64,000 bases of DNA. Origin: Ryuthela nishihirai (Eukaryota > Arthropoda > Arachnida > Araneae > Heptathelidae). A program made the position numbers and the translations under genes. Location of the stretch: positions 63,568,446 to 63,632,445 of the forward strand of contig JAWZYU010000013.1 in the NCBI GenBank assembly GCA_038380435.1, written 5' to 3'. How positions within the stretch are numbered: position 1 is the first letter of the stretch; each line of letters begins with the position of its first letter. Under the pieces are notes generated by a model. That model saw nothing but the letters and a program-made list of their open reading frames with translations, did no database searches and was not told the DNA's origin. Shown in pieces: positions 35,901 to 47,900 of the stretch.

Positions 35901-38900
35901 TGACTTGGACTCTGAGGTCCCCAGTTCAATAACAGCCACTCTCATGTTTTTTTTTATAATTCATTTTATTGCCACATCACTTTATTCTGCAATTTGTTGT
36001 AAAATAATATATGTAATAATATGTATATAATCATTCAACATCATCATCCTCAAGCAGCTATGGGCTATGGAAGTCCAACCAGACTGTACAATTTGGTTCT
36101 CCAAGCAAGTCTGTCCTGAGCTACATCTGCTACATCTAGCCACTGCACACCAAATCTAATAAGGTCCTATTTGACATTGTCTGTCCACCGCATCTTAGGT
36201 CTCCTCCTCTTTCTGAGGCCTTTAGGCACACTGTTCATAACCCTATTCGCTAATCTATAATTATCCATATGGGCAACATGGCCAAACCAATGGAGTCTCT
36301 ATCTGCTTAAGATATATATAATATACTGCTTAAAGGAGATTGCAGACTTCTTTGCCTAACCTCATCATTACTTACAAAGTTGAACCACCTAATGCCCAAG
36401 ATACTGCGTAAGCATCTAGAATCAAAAGCATCTAGTTTCCTGTCATCTTGTTAACAAAGTGTCCAAGTTTCACTACCATAACTAACCCTAGAAAGAACCA
36501 AACTATTATCTAATTTTAGTCTTTAGATGTATACGCCTATTTCTCCACACTCTACGCCTATTTCTCCACACTCTCCATAGATTCTTAAAAGTCCCAGCAG
36601 CAATCCCTATTCATCTGTTAATCTCATTCTGCACATCACCAGTATCTGTTACATAGCTCCCAAGATAATTAAATTGTGACACCTGCTCAAGACTGCAACC
36701 ATTCAGATTAACTGAATCGCAGCCTGCCTGACTAATTTTCATCACTTTAGTTTTCTCCCTGTTTATAACCAAACCTACTCTACTACCAGTTTCATCAACA
36801 GCTTGAATGAAAGAGTTCATTTCATCAACATCATTTGCCAAAAGGGCCAGAAATTTTCGTGTCTCTCATTATTGATAACTTACTGTTGAGTAATTCAGTT
36901 TAAAATAACAAAAAATAAAAATAAATAAATACCCCCTCAAGCAGCTGCTTGCCACAGAGGTCTGACACAGTAGGAGTCAGTTTATATGCCACAGTAGGAG
37001 ATCTGAGAGGATGGCAGGACCTCAGCAGAAAAACGACACACACATCCATGCCTAATCCGGGGCTCGAACCCAAGGTCCCTTAGATCAGTAGCCAAGCGTG
37101 CTAACCACTCGGCCACGGGATGGCTAATATATATAAAAATAATATATATTTAAAATCAGAATGGAGTCGAAAAGAATAATAGACCTATGTATGAAACATA
37201 TTTTTTACAAATAATTTTTCAAAATACCACTAGATCAAGAGAAAAAATACATATGTAGAATAACAGATAATCACAGGTAAGCACTTATAAGATAATCATT
37301 TAACATATATTTACATAGGTAATTATTGCAGGGGAGATGCAAAATACAACAGAAACAGAAAGGATAATAACACCTTTCTGAGTTTTTTTTTTTAAGAAAA
37401 TATTTTGTTAATGCATTTTGAGAATAGCTGAAAAAAAATGTGTATTATTGAATATTTTTTCAGTCTGATTCAGTTCAATATGAGGAATCTCCCCAAAAAA
37501 TTTCTCTACATCTGTGCCCTGCCTGTGCTAGGCAAAGTGCTCCATGAAAAATTTTAGTGATGAGCTGCCACTGGTAGGGACTCAAACCTGGGATCATCAG
37601 ATTACAAGTTTGGAGTGCTTCTGACTGAGCCAAACTTCACCCCCATTTACAGGAAATGAACATGAAAAGAGCAATAATAAAATAAAAATTTGTAAAGTGA
37701 TACACATAGTAAAAGATATTTGAACATTAAGAAAATTTTAATCTTGATTCAAATTCTTTTTCTGTAATTTAAAACCAGAAATTATGGTAATAATATAAAG
37801 CATTTATTTAAGCATTCAGCATAAATAGTTCAAAGTAAGTATTCAGTGTTAAGTATTTCAATAAAAAAAATTATCAATTTTGTTTTAGTCTTTAGTGAAA
37901 GTTTATATTTCTAATTTTCTTTTTATTAACAGGATATGTTGGAGTTTATTATAGGGTAAGTAAATTGTGCTTTTAATATATATAGTTTCTGATATTTTGA
38001 ACTTGACCAATATGTACTTTTAAAATAAACTGTATAAAATAGTATGTAAAAAAAAGTACACTATGTAACAAGAAATTGCTTATTCTATTTTCTACATGTT
38101 TCTTGGATAAGTGAATGGTGCTGAATCCAAATCTACCACTGATTTTGCTCTACTGTTAATATTTGCAAAGATATTACAGAAAATCGATTTCCATGTAATG
38201 TAGCATTTTGATATCACTATATGTACATGTCTCTGAAATTATATGTAGAAATATATACATACATTACATAATGCATTTATTTTACTATTGGCTTATATAC
38301 ACTGCATGACATTGAAATTGCCCCACCCAGAATGAGTGAGGGAATAGGGGTGAAATGTAGCACACACATAGCAATACATATTGGCATACCATGATTTAAT
38401 TTGCAGCCACTTACAGCAGTTAGAAGATGAGATAATGCAGCACAATGTGACTGCCTCAGTAGGTGGTTGCACCATTGTGAACAGCAATACAGGCAGCAAT
38501 ATACATGGCATGGAGTCATACAGTTGACAGATATGGTCCTGAGGAATTGCACACCAAACAGCATTGACTTGTTCCCATAATTCATCGAGATTCTGTGCTG
38601 GCCTGCGAGAGGATTGCACATGTCCAATGTGGTCCCACAGATTTACTATTGGGGATAAATCTGGAGATCATGGCAATACTTGAACATGTTGCAAATATTG
38701 TCTGGAGGCCCTATCAGTGTGTACACAGGCATTGTCATGCTGGAAAATGGGCTGCTGCATGCCTCCCAGGAACAGTAACAAAATGGGCTGCAGAACCTCG
38801 CTAATGTATCCTGAAGTTGTTCCCTATAAATTACAACTCACAGCTAATTTGATAGAATTTAATTTATCACAATTAATTGCTGTACATTATCAGAATAAAA

Positions 38901-41900
38901 TATTAAATCAAGTGGAGTGCTCTACATATCTGATTAGCTAAAGTTCGTCATAGTAGCTACTTAACTATGATCGATATGCTCCTGACATTTGTACTATCTG
39001 TAAGCTCTCCTTTATCTTGTAAAAGTAGAGTTTCCATATATGGAAAATGTATCTAATACATAACTAATATTTAAAAAAAATGTGACACAGTTACCCAGCA
39101 CTATGAACAAAACAACTGAAAAATTATTAATCAGTGACAGGGACAAGAAACAACCCACTGGCAGAGTTTATGAAATTGAAATTCTGAATCCTTTGAAGAA
39201 ATTAAAAGGAATAAATAGTTATATAAGGAAAACCTACTGACCTTTTGAACAAAGAATGCAGGAACACCATTCAGATATTATAAATAAACAACCCAACACA
39301 GCATTAGCTCAGACAATTGTAAATAATAATCTAGAATTAGAACAATTAACATATAAAGCATTGCCATCCCCCGCAAACGAAATTTCAACTTTCATACACC
39401 AAAAATATGTTAATTCACACCAACCAACATAGGCTCCGCAACACGGAGATTCCAGTGGCGTGTAGTCTCCTGTTGCGTGAGCAGATGCGCATACACAATG
39501 AGCAATAAACCATGACATCAATGAGACACATATTTAAACAGTAGAACATATAAGGAAGGGAGCCTGAGGATGCCATAACTAAGAAGGTTGACAAAACGTG
39601 TAGCTAGATGAGGGAGCTTGTTTTTAAATTTTTAATTTGTTTTAGAAGTTTTTTAATAAGTCTTGGGGATGTGCAAGTAAATATCAGTATAATATCAACC
39701 AGTGACAAACTTATAAGAGAATTATAACATCTAGTGACTGTTAAGCAAGTGAATACAGCAAATCTCATAAGGACTGGTATACAGCAGTTGCATTGACGGG
39801 TACAATTGTACCAAGTGTCAAATTAAGATCCCAAAATACCAGGCAAGAAAGGGTAGTGCAGCACAAGAATACAACTAGCAGTGATGATAACAAGCCCTTA
39901 CCAACCTGTCCATTCTTCAAAGAACAACTGAAGAGATTTAATCGCAACCTGTACCAGCGAACTCCCATCAAGTTCATCATTAATAACCGGTAAATATTGT
40001 TCCTTTTCTCTTGAGCCTCTTTACAAGATAAAGGAGACCTTACAGATAATACGAATGGAGAGTACTATGTCAGGAGTATATCGATTGTAGTTAAGTAGCT
40101 ACTCTGACAAACTTTAGCTAATCAGATATGTAGAGCATCTCTCTTGACTTAATATTTTATTCTGTTAATGTACAGCAATTAATTGTGATAAATTAAATTC
40201 TGTCAGTGTTCCTGTGATGCAGATGAGGTGACCTGCTGTTATATCCAATAGAACCCCATACCATTATGCCTGACTGACAGGCTGTGTGCCGGTCGTGAAC
40301 AAAAGCTGGATCCATCCTCTTGCCAGGTTGTTGCCATACACAGACCCATTGATCATCAACACCCAGACAGAAATGGGATTCATCACTGAACACAACAGTG
40401 TTCCATTCGGGACCCCAGTTTGCACGACTTCAGCACCAAGCCAGATGAGCGCTGCGATGGTTTGAGGTCAATGGCAGTTGACATAATGGTTGCCTAGAGC
40501 ACAGGTGTGCCTCATGCAATCTTCGGTTTACCATTCAGGTCATTATGGGGATGTCCATGGCTGCTGACACAGCCCATCGAATATCGCCTGCAGTTCTCTG
40601 TGGTGACGAATGAGCATGTCGAACAATGTGCCTATCAAGCCATGCTGACGTCTGTTGGATGGCACCACGCCCTCTGTGATGCATGCTAGAACCTTCATTT
40701 TGCCACTGTTGCCAACAGCATCCAACAGTTTGTGCATCCCGATGAACATGGGCAGCAACACAACATGTAAATTCTTTGAAACATTTCATTGAATTTTTTT
40801 CATAATTCTTTATCAATTTTTTGATATATTTTTCAATTTTTATTTAAATTATCTTGTTTTCAAAGCAAAATTATTTTTGGTATAGCTTAGTTTGCCAATT
40901 ATCAAAAGTCTAAGAATGTGCATTATATGCATAAATGAATAAATATTTTGTGGAAAAAATTCGCCAAAATACAGGACTTGAACTCACATCTCTCCAGAAA
41001 CATGCCAGAGTATTCTACCATTGAACTAATCTGACTCATATTTTTTCCACTAATTTTAAGACTCTAAACTTATCACCGAGGATTTGGGTGCCTACCATTG
41101 GCGCTATCTATGATCTCTGGTGGCAACTATTTATTGCACTGAGTAAGATGGAAATAAATAATAAAGCATCTTCATGCTATTTAGCATTATTAATGATTTA
41201 AACATAGATGGCAATCACAGCGTTACCTGTTGACTTTTTAATGTCAATATATCAATAGATATTTCGTGGAAAAAAATTTTTCCTTTAAATTTTTTCCATA
41301 AAATATTTATTGATATATTGACGTTAAAAAGTCAACAGCTAACGCTGTGATTGTCATCTGTGTTTAATGCATAAATGAGTAAAAAGTTTAAAAAAAACTA
41401 TATAAATAAAAGATTTCAGCAATAATAGAAATATGAGCATTCATTATATTAGAATAATATATAAAAATGGGAAAATATATATATTAATTTTATTAAAGAT
41501 AAATTGGAAAAAACAGTAAAATTTGGAAATGTTTTAAAAATATACTTAAAATTTAACCTACCTTTTTTTTAATTTTAGCCATTTTAGTAAGTACAATTAT
41601 TGCTCTTTTGATATAAAACATGATATATTTCCATTCATTAGTTTCTTCAGGATGAGGTTCTGAAAACACTTTAAAATAAATCCGGCCACCAGAGTGAGCT
41701 CAGTTTTAGAAACCTGACACTGTAAAGGTTAATGAATTACTCAATAAATAATATATCCACAGAGTTACCTGTTGACTTTGTAGACAAATCAATAAATAGT
41801 TTTGTGAATATAAGTTTTGCTGACATGAGGATTCAAACCTATGTCTCTCCAAATACATGCCAGAGTGTATTAAGACCACTAAACTAATGCTAGTGCCATC

Positions 41901-44900
41901 TTTTTTCCACTAATGTGACCTATCAATCCCTTGTCATTGTTAACACTTTTAGCTTGAGTGACTTATATATTTACATTTTATTCAGTTCAACAATAAAAAG
42001 AAATATTTGTCTTCCCTGATCACAGATGCTACCAAGACCAGGTGCAACAATGATGGGATATTAATAGATCACATTAGTGGCAAAAAGATTGCCAGACTTA
42101 GTGGTCTTTGAATGCTATATCTAGAGAGACATGGGTTCAAATCCCTCATGCTGGCAAAACCTTTTTCCCACAAAATTATATTGATTTATTGACTACAAAG
42201 TCTACAGGTATCTCTGAGGATTTACTATTTATTGACTGAAACATGCTACACAAAATACAGCTCTATTAACATATTCCTGTATATAAGCTTTTTTATACCT
42301 TTTGCTTTTCATGAATTACATTGTTGAAATTTCTATTGAAGCTGGAACATGTAATAGAACATATTCTGGTATTGAGTGCCATTCTATTAAGGGGTAGCTT
42401 CAGACCAAAAGAGTTGTTGCACAGACTTCTAAAATTATATTTATATTTTAGTAAACAAGCTGAGATCCCGCCATCCTTGCAGAAATTTTTACTATTGCAT
42501 ATAAATTCACAGGCTCTGTCACACCTCTGTGGCAAGCTCTGTACTTCAGAAGATATTTTTTTAAACCAAAATTTTCATAAATTGTTGAAAATTAAGATTT
42601 CAAAAATTTTATTCGCATTTTTAAAAAAAAGGGGAGAGCTGCCAGATTAGTGTGGCCTACTGATCTAGAGAACTATGGCTACTTTCCTTTTTTTTCTACC
42701 CTGCTTAGAAGTGGTCAACCACACAGGGTCCGGATGCTGACCATATATACCAACCTGAATGGAATTAATGGCTCTGAGCTTGATTATGGATCCTGAATTT
42801 GCTGCACTTGTGGGCTTCTGTGGAGGGAGAATCTTCCACTGTGTTTTCTGTTTGTGGGTTGATAGCACCAAGTGAATAGATTCACAGGATATGTATATCA
42901 GCTAGTGGATAATCCTGAGCAGAGGTCATCGCAGACACCTGAACTCTATGCTTCTACTGGCATTGTCAAATTCTACATTGGAGGAAGTGTAGATGGCTTC
43001 AGCCTTTAGTGGTGGGGGAACGGGTCTTTGCCCCATGTTTGTGATTAGGGGGCTGCTTGATATTGTTGCCATTCCCTCTCTCAATAAGCATAGTTTCTTT
43101 AAACATCCCACTAACCATTTTCTCCCCATAGGTAGTTGGAATGTGAGGACTCTGCACAGAGCTTTTTCTCTTGATGTCCTTACACAAGAATTCCACCATT
43201 ATAATTTAGATATTCTCGACTTGCAAGAGACCAGATGGACAGATAAAGGTCAGATTCTTAAAAATAATCTTCAATTTCTCTTTTCAGGGAGGGATGAAAA
43301 TAAGCATCACCAAGATGTGGTCTGCTTCTCAGCAGACACGCTGGTGATGCTCTTCTAGGATATGAGTGCATTAATGAAAGGTTTCTTACAGCAAAATTTC
43401 AGACAAGCATTAAAGACTTGAATGTTATCTTCTGTTATGCCCCCACTGAGCATGCCGATGAGGATAGGTTTTACGGACTTCAGGATATTTTGAATTCTGT
43501 CAAGAAAAGAGATATTACCCTTGTTCTAGGTGACTTCAATGCCAAATTTGGTACTGACTCTGACCTTTGGTGAGGGATGATAGGCCCTTTTGTTATTAGT
43601 AGCTGCAATGGCAATGGGCAACATCTCCTATAGGTAAGTAAACTCAATGATTTCAGAAAACTAACACTTATTACAAACACTACAACTTACATAAGTACAC
43701 ATGGGTTTCACCTGATGGGCTGCATAAGAATATGATTGATTGTATATTAATTAACAGCAAATGGGCTTGTTCTGTTAGGAATACCAGGTCATATAGGGGA
43801 GCTGAAATTGTATCTGATCATTACCTTGTTAAAAGTGTCTTGCAACTTAAACTTAAAAAGTGTTGTATTAGGGTTAAAAAATTTACCTTTAATACTAAAG
43901 CTCTGAAAGACCCAGTTATAGCCAAAACTTACCATGATAGGTTACTTAGTCATTATGACAGTCATGGTTGGCTTACTGCTGAAGTTGAGGATGAATGGGG
44001 CCATTTTAAACAGGCTTTTTTGGAAACTAACAGTACTCTTTTAGGAAAAAAGGAACAGAGAAGGCAGAATTATATAAGTGATAGGGCACTTGAGTTTATT
44101 TCAGAAAGAAGGAACTGCAGGAATGTCCTTAATCAGTACCCTACTAGTCCTAATAGAAAGGATTACAGAGAGCTTAATAAACGTGTAAAGGATCAGTTAG
44201 CTACTGATAAGAATCTTTGGCTTGATGTCTTGGCTGACAAAGCTGAGGAAGCAGTTAGGCAGCACAACAGCAGAGAGCTGTGCCAGATAGTTTTGTGTGG
44301 CAGAAAACAGACTGCTATACAGGGATTGAAGGATGAACAAGGTAAGGTTCTAGAAGGGGAGGATTCTGTCATGGCTAGGTGGGCTGAGCATTTCAGTGAT
44401 GTTCTAAACAATGTGGTTAGTTCTACTCCCATTGTTGCAATGATGATAGATGCATTGGTGGCTTTAATGTTGGCCCTATAACACAATCTGAAGTTATTTT
44501 GGCTATTTCTAACCTTAAGCTTCATAAATCCCCAGGGGTAAATGAAATTATGACAAAAATGCTTAGAGCTGGGAATGTTTCTGTTACCCCTTGGATGACT
44601 GAAATTTTGAATATCTTTTATGATAAAGGCATGGTTCCTAAGGATTTTACCAGAGCTATTGTTATCCTTATTTTCAAAAAAGGTGATCGCAGTTCTTGTG
44701 ATAACTATAGGGGTATCAGCCTATAGTTATCACAAAAACTCTCTGTTCCAGGTAAAAACACTGAGAAATCTCTGTTCCAGATAAAGTTCTTTCCATGATT
44801 GTGTTTAATAGAATTAAGAATCTGGTTGACAGTCAATTGTGTGATGAGCAATGTGGATTCAGAAGTGGTAGGGGATGTGTGGATCAGATATTTTCACTTA

Positions 44901-47900
44901 GGTAGATTCTTGAGAAATGTTTAGAGTTTCAGAAACCTTTGGTTGCTAGCTTTGTTGATTTCAAAAAGGCTTTCAACTCTGTTGATCGACATAATTTGTG
45001 GTTGATTGTGAGATCATATGGTATACCAGACAAGTTTGTTAACATAATGAAAGCTCTCTATAATAACACTGAGTCGTGTGTGAGAGTTGGTAAGGCTTGT
45101 AGCAATTGGTTTAGCATTACTTCTGGTGTTCGACAAGGGTGCATTTTGTCTCCTTTTCTCTTTAGTTTGGTTATTGATTATGTTATGTGAAATTCACTTC
45201 AAGGGAAAGATTTTGGCCTTAAATGGACTGGAGACACGAAAATTTCTGATTTAGACTATGCTGATGATTTAGCCCTTTTGGCAAATGATGTTGATGAGAT
45301 GAACTCTTTCATTCAAGCTGTTGATGAAACTGGTTGTAGAGTAGGTTTGGTTATAAACAGAGAGAAAACTAAAGTGATGAAAATTGGTCGTGCAGGCTGC
45401 AATTCAGTTAATCTGAATGGTTGCAGTCGTGAGCAGGTGTCACAATTTAATTATCTTGGGAGCTATGTAACAGATACTGGTGATGTGCAGAATGAGATTA
45501 ACAGATGAATAGGGATTGCTGCTGGGACTTTTAAGAATGTATGGGGTCTATAGAGAAATAAGCATATACACCTAAAGACTGAAATTAGACTATAATAATT
45601 TGGTTCTTTCTAGGGTTAGTTATGGTAGTGAAACTTGGACACTTTGTTAACAAGATGACAGGAAACTAGATGCTTTTGATTCTAGATGCTTACGCAGTAT
45701 CTTGGGCATTAGGTGGTTCAACTTTGTAAGTAATGATGAGGTTAGGCAAAGGAGTCTGCAATCTCCTTTAAGCAGTATATTATATATATCTTAAGCAGAT
45801 AGAGACTCCATTGGTTTGGCCATGTTGCCCATATGGATAATTATAGATTAGCGAATAGGGTTATGAACAGTGTGCCTAAAGGCCTCAGAAAGAGGGGGAG
45901 ACCTAGGATGTGGTGTGCAGACAATGTCAAACAGGACCTTATTAGAATTGGTGTGCAGTGGCTAGATGTAGCAGATGTAGCTCAGGACAGACTTGCTTGG
46001 AGAACCAAATTGCACTGTATGGTTGGATCTCCATAGCCCATGGCTGCTTGAGGATTATGATAATGACAGTAACATTTTTTCATAAAAGCTTGTTTTCAAA
46101 GTTAGATGAGGCTTTCCATTCATATAACATGTAAGTATAATATTTTTGATAGGTATGGTGCCACTTTTGGAGTAGCATTTCTCCCACATATAAAACTAAA
46201 CAATACACTAAATGATAAATTACACAGGTAGATAAATAGATTTGATAAAACACGAGTATAAGCTGTTGTAAATCCAACTACATCAATTCTCTCGCTCAAA
46301 GGAGGAGGAGCGCACTAGTGTAACAGATTCAACATAACATCATTTACACATGGCTTTTTCTGCTAGTATTCATCTATTATTATTGTTAACATATTCATTT
46401 AGCTATATATACCATTGCATATCAAAGGGAAATTAGCATGAACAAAAAAATTAAAACTATTTACCATTTGTATAGAAGGTTGGCTCTGGAGCATATGAAT
46501 CTTCTCTGCGACGTGATTTGCCTTGCGATGGTTATATGCAAATACATATAACCGTTGCAATTGTTGCCTTGGGATGGTTATTCACAAATTACCATATTTG
46601 CCGGCATATAGGACGCACCGGTGTATAAGATGTGGTCCTTTTTTAGACACATTTTTAAAAAAAAATTTCCACATTGTTTCATGAATTTCCATAAAGATTT
46701 ACTGTACTTATTTTATAGTTATTTATGTATACAAAAAATGTAACTAGGGAACATTGTAGTTAGGTACCTTTTAATGTTCATCCTTAAAACCCAGAAATTC
46801 ATCTCCAGAGCTAAATGAAGAATCACTTGAAGCCTCTTTTTCAAAAACTGAGTCTTCATATAACAAATCATCCTCTGTGCCATCAAGTGAGTTACTAATA
46901 CCACATTTCTTAAATAACTTTACAACTGTCTCATGTTTCACAGCATTCCATAAAGTTTTGACCCATTCACAAATCTGAAAAATGCTAGGCCTCTTCCTTC
47001 TTCCTATGGGGGCGGGGGTGGCTCAGTCAGTAGCGCGCCAGGCCTGTAATCTGTAGTTCCCAGGTTCGTGTCCCAGCTGGGTCAGCATTGAGATTTATCT
47101 CCGCAAAAATTCCCCGCCCTGCCCACGGTCAGTAGGGGACACCGATGGGCTTGGAAACGCCGCTGTCCGTTGGATGGGACGTTAAGCCGTGGCCCCGTGT
47201 GCGGGAGAGCCATACCCTGTGCACGTTAAAGAACACGCTGGATGGCCTTGACGGGAAGCTACCATCTGTCTCCCAACAGCTGTTCCAGTGGGTCCCATCC
47301 CCCAACCTTCTCTGAGCCTTCGGGGTCCATGTGACCTGGCCATTTAGCCCATGGTGTACAAAAAAGTGCCGCTCAGAGGTAAAACAACCCAACCCTTCCT
47401 TCTTCCTGATGGTGTCACTTCAAAATCTGTAGACCACATCCAACTGTTCCATTTGTGCTTCGTGAATCCTTTAAATGGTTTATTAATGCAGACATATAAA
47501 GGTTGAAACTGGCTCATTAGTCCACCTGGAATTACAGCTAACTGAGTTTTCAGTTGGTTGGTTTTATTTTTTACAGCTTCTGTTCTATGACTCCAAAACT
47601 GATCCCATACTAGCAAGGCAGGTTTCTTTAACAGTCCACCAGGACACCTAGACCACACATTGTCTATCCACAACTTCATCCCCCTTCATCCATCCAGCTC
47701 TTAGGATGAACGTGCACAAACACATCTTTAGGCAGTTTTTCCTTGGGCAAGGTTTTCCTTTTGAAAATCTAAAGAGGTGGCAACTTTGTTCCATTGGCAC
47801 AACAAGACAACATGACTGTGTAATGCGTTTTCTCATGTCCACAAGTTTTAACAATAACACTTCTTGCACCTTTGGAATATAATGTTTTGTTTGAGGGTAC

